This document shows positions 27,030 through 34,166 of a stretch of 64,000 bases of DNA, piece by piece. The stretch is from Marinomonas spartinae (lineage in GTDB: Bacteria; Pseudomonadota; Gammaproteobacteria; Pseudomonadales; Marinomonadaceae): positions 186,001 through 250,000 of the forward strand of contig NZ_JAEMUI010000004.1 of the NCBI RefSeq assembly GCF_016461715.1, in the 5' to 3' direction. The notes below the pieces were generated by a model. It searched no databases. It saw nothing but the letters and a program-made list of their open reading frames with translations, and was not told the origin of the DNA. The translations under genes were made by a program, and so were the position numbers. Numbering within the stretch: position 1 is the first letter of the stretch; each line of letters opens with the position of its first letter.

Positions 27030-27860
27030 CTAAATAGGAAATGCTTTCATAAAATCAAACTCATCTTCATAGTTCTCTAGCGGCTGCACAGGGATCCACT
27101 CTTTCGGAAAATAAGGACTGTCTACGATGATCTCATAGCCATATCGCCATGCGAGCTTGCTGTATCTTAATCCTAAAGAACTGATTAAATTTTCTGTATA
27201 AGCACCTTCAGCAGATTGGCGTTGATAAATTTTTCTCGGTGTAACTAACTCTCTTATCACTGCCTCCATCCCTTGCTTATCGCCTTTTGCTAGTGCCACA
27301 TAAAACTGGTTATCCAGCAAAAAACGCTTAGCCCAATTCTTAGGCGGGTTTTCCACAAAATATTCCGCCCGCTCGCCCAGCAAATCAAGATCCCCTCGTA
27401 ATGCTAAAGCAAGTTGCAATGAGTAGTAAGCTCCATCATTAACCTTACTGGACTCTTTATGATTAACTTCAACTTCATAATCATAAATTAATTGACTAAA
27501 CCATGAAATCAAAGGTTCGTGGTCTGATAGTAGATAAAAGATGCTATCCTCAATAGCCGTACGTGGGCTGGCGTTATTACATGGCGGTTGCCCACAAATG
27601 TATTTCAGCTTCAGTATGTTATAACAAAGGTTTTTAAAGGTAGCCAAATCCCCCCCATGAAACCAATGTGACATAGCCTTTGCTTCAAGATAACTTGAAA
27701 GCAAGCTTATTAAATCAACAGAATGCTCTGGATTAGCCTGGCTCTCGATCTTTTTACATCGTATTTCTAACCTTTCTGGAGTATTAAAGTCACTATTGAC
27801 TTCATTGTCGCAGTGCTGCAACCGAGCAACCATTTTGTCATTTATCAAAGTCGGTTTCAT
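27030..27860 (-). CDS. Imm49-like immunity protein, copy 1
   Basis: A 276-residue, mostly helical soluble protein without signal peptide. The C-terminal pattern SKLAWRYGYEIIVDSPYFPKE, and the gene position directly after a toxin tip on the same strand, fit the immunity protein 49 family of polymorphic-toxin systems. It should bind and neutralise the toxin domain encoded just upstream (27883-28134). The ATG follows AAGGA by five bases. Its C-terminal half is almost identical to the copy at 31027; its first residues match the copy at 31873 better, so the three genes are mosaics. Family assignment rests on pattern recall and should be checked with a profile. Confidence 0.65.
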   Translation of the reverse strand: MKPTLINDKMVARLQHCDNEVNSDFNTPERLEIRCKKIESQANPEHSVDLISLLSSYLEAKAMSHWFHGGDLATFKNLCYNILKLKYICGQPPCNNASPRTAIEDSIFYLLSDHEPLISWFSQLIYDYEVEVNHKESSKVNDGAYYSLQLALALRGDLDLLGERAEYFVENPPKNWAKRFLLDNQFYVALAKGDKQGMEAVIRELVTPRKIYQRQSAEGAYTENLISSLGLRYSKLAWRYGYEIIVDSPYFPKEWIPVQPLENYEDEFDFMKAFPI

Positions 27861-27882
27861 TTTTATCCTTTTGGTCCTTATT

Positions 27883-28134
27883 TCACGGGGCTATGGCTAT
27901 TTTAACGGGGATAATTAGCACATCTCCCGTTTTTTTATCCACACCCGCAACAATCGTCTTTATCGGTGTCCCGTTTTCTAAGGCTTTACGCAATACGGCT
28001 TTCGCCTCACCCTCTGGAAGCGCGTCTTGCACCTTAACTAACCATTCTCTACTTAACTGGATAATATCCTTGTTTGGACCACTTATACCAAGCTTAAAGG
28101 CGCCTGCTTTAGGATGTTTTGCGAGACACCCATA
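27883..28134 (-). pseudogene. orphan toxin C-terminal tip A
   Basis: An 83-codon open stretch on the minus strand without a start codon of its own, ending at TGA 22 bases before the Imm49-like start. It reads as a soluble domain end (GPNKDIIQLSREWLVKVQDA ... VAGVDKKTGDVLIIPVKIAI). The toxin body is missing: the frame is closed by TAA at 28135, exactly where a truncated XRE gene begins on the other strand. The opposite-strand frame at 27893-28138 is only its shadow. The activity of this tip is not recognisable to me. Confidence 0.6.
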
Positions 28135-28137
28135 TTA

Positions 28138-28431
28138 AATACTTTATATTCTCACATCACTCAGATTCAGCGCTATGAGAACGGCAGCACCCAGCCAACA
28201 CTGGATATTATCCGTAAGCTGGCCACCACTTTAACAGTAAGCGCCGCTGAACTGATTTTTGGTGAAGGGGAACGTGGGCTGGATGAGCTGCTAAGGCTGC
28301 AATTTGAGGCAATCTGTCAGTTTGATGAAGAGGACAAGCTACTAGCTCAGGGCGTTTTGGAAGGCTTGATACTCAAGCATCAGACCAAACAATCATTGCA
28401 GCGACAGGCTGCGGCTAAGGGGAATAAATAG
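28138..28431 (+). pseudogene. 5'-truncated XRE-family regulator
   Basis: The frame encodes the second half of an XRE helix-turn-helix and the C-terminal extension: HITQIQRYENGSTQPTLDII, then LTVSAAELIFGEGERGLDEL and a helical tail ending KQSLQRQAAAKGNK. The first two HTH helices and the native start are missing; upstream codons come from the antisense of toxin tip A. A nearby in-frame ATG (28114) would give a fusion protein that is unlikely to bind DNA. Confidence 0.7.
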
Positions 28432-28442
28432 CAGATAAAGAA

Positions 28443-28463
28443 AAGCCCTGAACTCCGGGGCTT
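28443..28463. terminator. hairpin between the XRE remnant and the DUF2750 gene
   Basis: The stem AAGCCC / GGGCTT with a 9-base loop, followed on the minus strand by TTCTTT, terminates the DUF2750 transcript. Confidence 0.65.
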
Positions 28464-28468
28464 AACAA

Positions 28469-28852
28469 TTAATAATTTTCTAATTCTTCATTTAAGTCAG
28501 CCAAAAGCTGATCAACTGCAGGCGTCACACCTTTATCTGAAGGAGTATAAAATATGCCTGGCAGCACGCCGTCGTCTTTCAGATTAGGAAGCAATTCACC
28601 CATAAAATCTTCCAAGGAAAAAGACTCCGGCTCGTAACCGCTCCATTCTTTATCAGAGCACAATTGCGCATACTCTTTAGCAGGCCATAATGGGAAAACT
28701 GTTTGGCCATCATCAGTTGAAGCTAATGCCCAACCATCCTGATACAATCCCCAAACCTCTTCCCAATCAGCAACAACTTTTACAAAGTGCTTATAACGTT
28801 CAGATCCAGCTAGTGCAATAACGGACTCTATTTGCTTTGCATTAATCTTCAT
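28469..28852 (-). CDS. DUF2750 family protein, candidate immunity protein
   Basis: A 127-residue acidic protein matching DUF2750: the opening MKINAKQIESVIALAGSERY, then ADWEEVWGLYQDGWALASTD, VFPLWPAKEYAQLC and a C-terminal acidic helix. Members are small cytoplasmic proteins, some found beside polymorphic toxins. Here the gene starts 26 bases after the stop of toxin tip B on the same strand, as expected of a cognate immunity gene. No strong ribosome binding site is visible. Confidence 0.8.
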   Translation of the reverse strand: MKINAKQIESVIALAGSERYKHFVKVVADWEEVWGLYQDGWALASTDDGQTVFPLWPAKEYAQLCSDKEWSGYEPESFSLEDFMGELLPNLKDDGVLPGIFYTPSDKGVTPAVDQLLADLNEELENY

Positions 28853-28878
28853 ACTTTTTGACCCAAAGGAGGCAACCG

Positions 28879-29062
28879 CTATTGCGGCGGCCTCTCGGCA
28901 TTTTTCCTACCAAAGTTGTCATACTTATGCTGCAAACGGTGAAGGTCTCTATCCTGAAGATTGGAATGCTCGTAACCGTAACCTTTTGCAGCTTCACGAC
29001 CACGCTCATGCACTAAATCTTTACCTGGCGGATTACGAATGGTGATGTGTGTCCTATTAAGC
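28879..29062 (-). pseudogene. orphan toxin C-terminal tip B
   Basis: An open stretch ending in TAG upstream of the DUF2750 gene. It encodes a basic, charged domain end (PPGKDLVHERGREAAKGYGY, then LQDRDLHRLQHKYDNFG), typical of Rhs/CdiA-type nuclease tips. An ATG at 29082 would give 67 residues, but the first residues come from unrelated sequence. The junction at 29045-29060 is a sequence (TTAATAGGACACACA on the minus strand) also found at the ends of the 67-bp repeats nearby. It is probably a displaced toxin module without its delivery part. Confidence 0.6.
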
Positions 29063-29091
29063 TGTTTGGAACACCACATCAAAGCAACAAC

Positions 29092-29337
29092 TCAAACAAG
29101 ATCTTCGTCGGCATCTATTCCATCCAATCCAATGTCCTCAAGCGATATATCAAAAGCTTCTGCCTGCTGCTGCATCAACGACACCACTCTGTGGAAACAA
29201 GCCATATAGCCAGTAGAGAAGTCAGTATCCTTCTCTACTAACTGTTGCTTCGCTTCCAGTGCCATTTCTCTTATCAGTACACCAAGATCTTTAAGATAGT
29301 TTTGGTACACCGTAGTATCCGCATTTTTCTCAGTCAT
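29092..29337 (-). CDS. small acidic protein, candidate immunity protein
   Basis: An 81-residue acidic, helical protein (VYQNYLKDLGVLIREMALEA; GYMACFHRVVSLMQQQAEAF) with no signal peptide. It starts two bases after the stop codon of toxin tip C, the tight spacing seen between toxin and immunity genes. I cannot name its family. The size, acidity and position support an immunity role. Confidence 0.65.
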   Translation of the reverse strand: MTEKNADTTVYQNYLKDLGVLIREMALEAKQQLVEKDTDFSTGYMACFHRVVSLMQQQAEAFDISLEDIGLDGIDADEDLV

Positions 29338-29339
29338 AG

Positions 29340-29457
29340 TTATAATCCGTTCAAAACATCTTGTGCTATAGATTTCAGTTCCTGATGTCGGGAAATATCT
29401 TGCTGCCAGTGGTGGAGCAAGTTTTGCTGATGTTTCAGACTCAATTCATTGACAGGA
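29340..29457 (-). pseudogene. orphan toxin C-terminal tip C
   Basis: About 39 codons (SIPVNELSLKHQQNLLHHW ... IAQDVLNGL) end at TAA just before the candidate immunity gene at 29337. The frame upstream runs straight into a 67-bp repeat at 29458, so only the last turn of the toxin remains. It is too short to assign an activity. Confidence 0.5.
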
Positions 29458-29524
29458 ATTGATTGGACACACAGCCTATGAGCCTGGAAAATACTGGCTT
29501 CTTAAGATGTGTGTCCCATTAAAT
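29458..29524. repeat. 67-bp GGACACACA repeat, copy 1
   Basis: A short element with inverted ends (ATTGATTGGACACACA and, inverted, ATTTAATGGGACACACA) and a conserved middle. A second copy is at 29822-29888, and a solo end is at 29045-29060. It looks like a non-autonomous terminal-repeat element; the responsible transposase is not in the window. Confidence 0.65.
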
Positions 29525-29821
29525 ATTATCTTGCTTCCCATTACTTTTACAAACTCTCATCGCTCTACTGAACGTCTCTTTTTGCTTAAGCGTCAAATAG
29601 TTATTCGCGACGGCATTTTCACCCAATTGACTGGTAGCAATGGCATTGGTCGTACTGCCCGTCCTGCTGCCTATTGCAAAGGAGGCGGCCCCAAATATCG
29701 AGGCGATGGTTTGCTTTTGGTCGGCATTTAGCTTTTTCGGATCGGATGTACCATAAAGCCATTTTGCAACCGCTGGTGCGGCTGCTTCAGAGGCGGCAGC
29801 CGACATACCCGCTGTCATTAA
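29525..29821 (-). pseudogene. VENN pretoxin fragment of a CdiA-like protein
   Basis: A minus-strand frame (openable from 29836, with the first residues inside the repeat) encodes an Ala-rich pretoxin segment: SEAAAPAVAKWLYGTSDPKK, ADQKQTIASIFGAASFAIGS and GENAVANNYL. The last is a variant of the VENN motif that precedes variable toxin tips in CdiA-type proteins. It is bracketed exactly by two 67-bp repeats. It has neither secretion parts nor a toxin tip and cannot function alone. Confidence 0.65.
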
Positions 29822-29888
29822 ATTAATAGGACACACAGCCTATGAGCATGGAAAGTACTGACTTATTAAGATGTGTGTCCCATTAAAT
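29822..29888. repeat. 67-bp GGACACACA repeat, copy 2
   Basis: Same length, orientation and ends as copy 1 at 29458-29524, with a few substitutions. CATTAAAT sits at its right end and also just before its left end. Confidence 0.65.
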
Positions 29889-29891
29889 ACA

Positions 29892-30005
29892 GGGCCTGCG
29901 TCAAAGCTGCAACAGCAGATCGAGCAGGTCAGGCAACTGCCAAGAGCTAAACAGCAATTTGTGATGGAGATGCTAGAGACGGTAATACAACAGACCGCAC
30001 ATTAA
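29892..30005 (+). pseudogene. 3' remnant of an XRE-type regulator
   Basis: The frame reads KLQQQIEQVRQLPRAKQQ ... MLETVIQQTAH and stops. This helical tail resembles the C-terminal end of XRE regulators. It begins immediately after the second 67-bp repeat, so the DNA-binding part has been replaced. Confidence 0.5.
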
Positions 30006-30027
30006 AAAGCCCGCGAGAGCGGGCTTT
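30006..30027. terminator. bidirectional terminator
   Basis: A perfect 9-bp stem AAAGCCCGC / GCGGGCTTT with a GAGA loop, followed by T residues on the minus strand. It ends the candidate immunity gene at 30034 and originally the XRE gene. Confidence 0.85.
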
Positions 30028-30033
30028 GTTGGT

Positions 30034-30516
30034 TTATTTGTCTATCAAGTAGAGTGTATTTGGCGGGCAACTATTTATACAATCCGCAACAACAGTATTT
30101 TCAAATGACTCAATAGAGGCATGTTTTATTTGCTCTATTTCATCACAGAAACTAATTGAAAAGCCTAATTCTCGCACACAATCTTGCTGCACTAAGTATT
30201 TAATGATCTTCGTGATTTCAAAAATCCTCTCCTTCAACATCGAAGGAAATTTTTTCCGAAAGTCACTTTCCGATTCATCATTTGGATCGTAATATTCTTC
30301 CTCAAGCAATATCGTTGCAGTGTTAGATTCATTCGAATCTGATATTAAAAACTGAACAATATCACTTCTCTGGAAATGACTTTCGGGATAATTATACAGC
30401 TTCAACTCATCCGTAAACTTAAACCCGAAAGGTGTCACTTGCTGCACATCACGTTCTAAAACTATCAATTCATTTCTTGGGATTGAATTTATATACCCAA
30501 TAATAGTCTCACTCAT
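30034..30516 (-). CDS. hypothetical protein, candidate immunity protein for tip D
   Basis: A 160-residue acidic soluble protein (start MSETIIGYINSIPRNELIVL) with alternating predicted strands and helices. It is rich in D and E (LLEEEYYDPNDESESDF) and has a C-terminal region with four cysteines (QDCVREL, SFCDE, ADCINSCPP). I do not recognise a family. Its ATG overlaps the stop of toxin tip D (TAATG), the tight coupling expected of a toxin/immunity pair. Confidence 0.65.
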   Translation of the reverse strand: MSETIIGYINSIPRNELIVLERDVQQVTPFGFKFTDELKLYNYPESHFQRSDIVQFLISDSNESNTATILLEEEYYDPNDESESDFRKKFPSMLKERIFEITKIIKYLVQQDCVRELGFSISFCDEIEQIKHASIESFENTVVADCINSCPPNTLYLIDK

Positions 30517-30758
30517 TATTCACCTATCCAAGGGCCAGCAGGAGTTCCATTTTCAGAAAGTGGTCTGTAAACATTCTGCTTAATAGGGTAACCACGATCA
30601 TTGTAGTCAAACTGGTGCTCATGAGCTACAGACCTGCCATCAGCACGCTGGCCCAATGAGCCGTGAGTACTTTGTTGACCATAATCTTCTCTACGAAATG
30701 CTCTGCCTTTATCATCATAATAAGTCACACTTGATGAACCAAAGCCAGTCTCATCCTC
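30516..30758 (-). pseudogene. orphan toxin C-terminal tip D
   Basis: An 80-residue open stretch closed upstream by TAA. It encodes SSSVTYYDDKGRAFRREDYG, a histidine pair in VAHEHQFDYN and an end PLSENGTPAGPWIGE. This resembles the ends of Rhs/CdiA toxins of the type 24 class; that assignment is a weak recollection. A GTG at 30728 could start a 70-residue product. The upstream toxin body is missing and replaced by the duplicated MITE-bearing block. Confidence 0.6.
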
Positions 30759-30806
30759 TTAGTTCATTATTTCACTGGAACGGTGGCGACTTTAACAGTG
30801 ATAATA

Positions 30807-30947
30807 TGAGACCTTTGCACGATATCACGAGCGACGCCAAGACGCGGCAAAAACAGACGAAAAAGCGGAGTTTATCCCTATAAATGAGCATTTTGAGTCT
30901 GTTGTTAACAAAGTATTGGCAAGCGCAGTAGTCATACAAAAGTCTCA
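30807..30947. mobile_element. 141-bp MITE, copy 2
   Basis: Same element and flanks as copy 1, differing at a few bases. Because the flanks are also duplicated, this copy arose by block duplication rather than a separate insertion. Confidence 0.75.
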
Positions 30948-31026
30948 ATATGTATATCCGTCATTTTTATACACCGTCGCGATCGCCATGCAAAATGCCA
31001 ATGACAACGAGCCCATTCCACTACAG

Positions 31027-31857
31027 CTAAATAGGAAATGCCTTCATGAAATCAAACTCATCTTCATAGTTCTCTAGCGGCTGCACAGGGATCCACTCTT
31101 TCGGAAGATAAGGACTGTCTACGATGATCTCATAGCCATATCGCCATGCAAGCTTGCTGTATCTTAATCCTAAAGAACTGATTAAGTTTTCTGTATAAGC
31201 ACCTTCAGCAGATTGGCGTTGATAAATTTTTCTCGGTGTAACTAACTCTCTTATCACTGCCTCCATCCCTTGCTTATCGCCTTTTGCTAATGCCACATAA
31301 AACTGGTTATCCAGCAAAAAACGCTTAGCCCAATTTTTAGGCGGGTTTTCCACAAAATATTCCGCCCGCTCGCCCAGCAAATCAAGATCCCCTCGTAATG
31401 CTAAAGCAAGTTGCAATGAGTAGTAAGCTCCACCATTAACCTTACTGGACTCTTTATGATTAACTTCAACTTCATAGTCATACATTAATTGACTAAACCA
31501 TGAAATCAAAGGTTCGTGGTCTGACAGTAGATAAAAGATGCTATCCTCAGTAGCCGTCCGTGGTCTGGCGTTATTACATGGCGGTTGCCCAGAAATATAT
31601 TTCAGTTTTAGCAAGTTATAGCAAAGGTTTTTAAAGGTCGCTAAATCCCCCCCATGAAACCAATGTGACATGGCCTTCGCCCTAAGATAGCTTGAAAGCA
31701 AGCTTATTAAAGTAACGGAATGCTCTGGATCAGCTTGGCTTTCGATCTTTTCGCACATATCAGCCAGCTCCTCAGGCGTATTAAAATCACTATTGACTTT
31801 ATTATCACAATGTTGAAGGCGAGCAATCATTTTGTCATTTATCAGGGTCGGTTTCAT
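31027..31857 (-). CDS. Imm49-like immunity protein, copy 2
   Basis: A 276-residue paralogue of the protein at 27030. From about residue 105 to the end the two differ at only a few positions; the first 100 residues differ at more (PEELADMCEKIESQADPEHS here). There is no toxin tip directly upstream: instead the third paralogue ends 15 bases before it, so the two are a tandem pair. It may protect against a toxin variant whose gene is gone, or against toxins of neighbouring cells. Confidence 0.65.
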   Translation of the reverse strand: MKPTLINDKMIARLQHCDNKVNSDFNTPEELADMCEKIESQADPEHSVTLISLLSSYLRAKAMSHWFHGGDLATFKNLCYNLLKLKYISGQPPCNNARPRTATEDSIFYLLSDHEPLISWFSQLMYDYEVEVNHKESSKVNGGAYYSLQLALALRGDLDLLGERAEYFVENPPKNWAKRFLLDNQFYVALAKGDKQGMEAVIRELVTPRKIYQRQSAEGAYTENLISSLGLRYSKLAWRYGYEIIVDSPYLPKEWIPVQPLENYEDEFDFMKAFPI

Positions 31858-31872
31858 TTTTATCCCAATCCT

Positions 31873-32697
31873 TTAAGAAAATGCTTTCATGAAATCAAAC
31901 TCATCTTCATAGTTCTCTAGCGGCTTTACAGGGATCCACTCTTTCGGAAGATAAGGACTGTCTACAATGATCTCATAGCCATATCGCCATGCAAGCTTGC
32001 TGTATATTATTGCTGATGTGCCGATTAGACCTTGCGTAAACGCCCCCTCATCCCAATCTTTTCGATAATTAAGCCTTCTAGGTGTAACCAGCTCTTTTAT
32101 TGCCGCCTCCATACCTTGCTCATCACCTTTTGCTAAAGCTAAATAGAACTGATTATCAACCAAAAAGCGTTTTGTCCAATTCTTAGGTGGGTTTTCCACA
32201 AAATATTCCGCCCGCTCTCCCAGCAAATCAATATCACCCTGCAATGCTAAAGCAAGTTGCAACGAAAAGTTACTAGAACTATTAGCCAAACTGGAGTCAC
32301 TATGATTGACTTTATAGTCATACATTAATTGACTAAACCATGAAATTAAGGGTTCATGATCAGACAACAAATAGAATAAGCGATCTCCAATAACGGAGTG
32401 AGCCCTAGGATTATTACATGGCGGTTGCCCAGAAATGTATTTCAGTTTCAGTATGTTATAACAAAGGTTTTTAAAGGTCGCCAAATCCCCCCCATGAAAC
32501 CAATGTGACATAGCCTTTGCTTCAAGATAACTTGAAAGCAAGCTTATTAAAGTAACGGAATGCTCTGGATCAGCTTGGCTCTCGATCTTTTTACACATCT
32601 CAGCCAGCTCCTCAGGCGAATTAAAATCACTATTGACTTCATTGTCGCAGTGCTGCAACCGAGCAACCATTTTGTCATTTATCAAAGTCGGTTTCAT
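31873..32697 (-). CDS. Imm49-like immunity protein, copy 3
   Basis: A 274-residue paralogue, the most distinct of the three. Two internal patches differ strongly (around residues 98-142 and 210-232), while the N-terminus, GERAEYFVENPPKNW and the C-terminal SKLAWRYGYEIIVDSPYLPK are shared. The 5' flank matches that of copy 1, including AAGGA before the ATG. Patchy divergence suggests exchange between copies or selection on the toxin-facing surface. Confidence 0.65.
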   Translation of the reverse strand: MKPTLINDKMVARLQHCDNEVNSDFNSPEELAEMCKKIESQADPEHSVTLISLLSSYLEAKAMSHWFHGGDLATFKNLCYNILKLKYISGQPPCNNPRAHSVIGDRLFYLLSDHEPLISWFSQLMYDYKVNHSDSSLANSSSNFSLQLALALQGDIDLLGERAEYFVENPPKNWTKRFLVDNQFYLALAKGDEQGMEAAIKELVTPRRLNYRKDWDEGAFTQGLIGTSAIIYSKLAWRYGYEIIVDSPYLPKEWIPVKPLENYEDEFDFMKAFS

Positions 32698-32702
32698 TTT
32701 TA

Positions 32703-32810
32703 TCCTTTTGGTCCTTATTTCACTGGGCTATGGCTATTTTAACAGAGATAATATGCCCGTCCTTTTATCCATCATCGAGGCCATAATACAAAATATCAAC
32801 GGCTCTGAGC
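32703..32810 (-). pseudogene. decayed toxin tip upstream of Imm49-like copy 3
   Basis: The minus strand still aligns at nucleotide level with the end of toxin tip A (GATAAAAGGACGGG..., then TTAAAATAGCCATAGCCC and TGA). A one-base deletion shifts the frame, so no intact tip remains. It shows that copy 3 also once followed a toxin module. Confidence 0.5.
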
Positions 32811-32817
32811 TATTGGC

Positions 32818-34035
32818 TCAATTAACCACCGTTTTACTCACTTTACCTGCTTTTTCAGAAGCAAAAATACAAATTAACGCACCGGCACCCAATGCAAATA
32901 TGACAATAGCCAGTGAAGTCACGCTTTTATCTGACAGCATAGCAAAACCGACAGAGACGATACTGACAAGAAGCATCTGAAAGCTACTAAAGAATGCACT
33001 TATTCGACCCGCCGACCTTGCTGGGAACAATTGTAGAGCCATCGCGATGGTGTTACTAAAGATTAAAGCTTGACCAAATGTTGCCACCATAAAGCTAATG
33101 ATTAAAACATAAATATTGGGTGTATAAACCGTTGTTAAGGCGAACATTAAAAAACCAGATAAGGTAATCATCCCGCCACCAATTAAGCAGGAAAAATAGA
33201 CACTCGTTTTCATGACCAGTGTTTTATTGATGGATGCAGCTATGAAATAAGGAACACCTATTAATACAGCAAGATAACCATACTGGCTGGATGAAAAACC
33301 AAAGCCACCTTGAATAAGAAAGGGGGTGACTATGTTATATAACACTATAATACAATAGGCACAAAATCCACCCAATACATTCAACATAAAGCAATGATTA
33401 AATAATGCAGATCGATAGTCATGCAATATATTCATCATTCGACCACTTTTATTAGACTCTTCCCGACTTTTGGTTTCAGGAAGATAAAAGGTACACACTA
33501 GTATCAACATAAGATCAAAAGCAGCTAACACATAAAAAATAACTTTCCAATCCAAATGATGGACTAACACACCGCCAATAACAGGGCTTAAACCAAAGCC
33601 TAAAGCAAACCCCATGGACAAATAGGATGATGCACTTGCTAGTTCTTTTCCTGAGAAAACATCTCTAGCAATAGAACGTCCGCTCGTTAATAATCCACCG
33701 CATCCTAAGCCTTCCAGAACACGACATAATACAAAAACGTCTATGGTTTTACTTATGCTATTACCTAAAAAACCGATTAATGCTAAAGTCAACGATGCTA
33801 ATAAAATGGGTTTTCTGCCAATATAATCGGAGATAGGGCCGAAAAACATAGGAGACACAGCAAAACCAAGCAGAAAGCTCGTCACAGTAAGTTTTGACTG
33901 AAAAGCATCAATAGCTAAATTTTGACTGATAACAGGCAAGGCAGGCAGATACAAGGCAATCGATGCTTGTCCTAGAATAGTAATCAGCATAATAAGTCTT
34001 TTTATACGTTGATTTGCTGAGTATCTATCATTCAT
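32818..34035 (-). CDS. MFS transporter, Bcr/CflA-like drug exporter
   Basis: A 405-residue, twelve-segment MFS protein. The Bcr/CflA-type opening is IALYLPALPVISQNLAI, the motif A loop FFGPISDYIGRKPILL, and motif C GFGLSPVIGGVLVHHL. It probably exports a drug or metabolite. It is divergent from a LysR regulator gene, separated by 131 bases, which is its likely controller. AT content is higher than in the metabolic genes to the left, hinting at acquisition. Confidence 0.85.
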   Translation of the reverse strand: MNDRYSANQRIKRLIMLITILGQASIALYLPALPVISQNLAIDAFQSKLTVTSFLLGFAVSPMFFGPISDYIGRKPILLASLTLALIGFLGNSISKTIDVFVLCRVLEGLGCGGLLTSGRSIARDVFSGKELASASSYLSMGFALGFGLSPVIGGVLVHHLDWKVIFYVLAAFDLMLILVCTFYLPETKSREESNKSGRMMNILHDYRSALFNHCFMLNVLGGFCAYCIIVLYNIVTPFLIQGGFGFSSSQYGYLAVLIGVPYFIAASINKTLVMKTSVYFSCLIGGGMITLSGFLMFALTTVYTPNIYVLIISFMVATFGQALIFSNTIAMALQLFPARSAGRISAFFSSFQMLLVSIVSVGFAMLSDKSVTSLAIVIFALGAGALICIFASEKAGKVSKTVVN

Positions 34036-34166
34036 TTATTAAAACCTTTAGCATATTTACTATATTTCTTCAGATTAACGTTACTTTAAAGTAAAAAACT
34101 ATTGTATGAAGTACTCTTTATTTTTCCAGATAAATTATTGCAAAGAAACTTTGCATAGGATGCAAA

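Larger units (their letters stand above)
26772..27860. repeat. 1,089-bp direct repeat, copy 1
   Basis: This block carries the toxin-end fragment, a 141-bp MITE, a 79-bp tail and an Imm49-like gene. It matches 30769-31857 collinearly: every landmark is displaced by exactly 3,997 bases, with scattered substitutions and no net insertion or deletion. Confidence 0.85.
30769..31857. repeat. 1,089-bp direct repeat, copy 2
   Basis: Second copy of the block at 26772-27860, with a toxin-end fragment, MITE, tail and Imm49-like gene in the same order, displaced by exactly 3,997 bases. Confidence 0.85.

Noticed and set aside
27893..28138. 81-codon plus-strand frame opposite toxin tip A
   Set aside because: It is the antisense of a minus-strand frame whose product looks like a soluble domain end, sits directly before an immunity gene and has a recognisable relative at 26772-26809.
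29519..29836. Functional 105-codon gene
   Set aside because: The frame reads as an internal VENN pretoxin piece with both ends inside repeat elements, so it is a fragment and not an independent gene.
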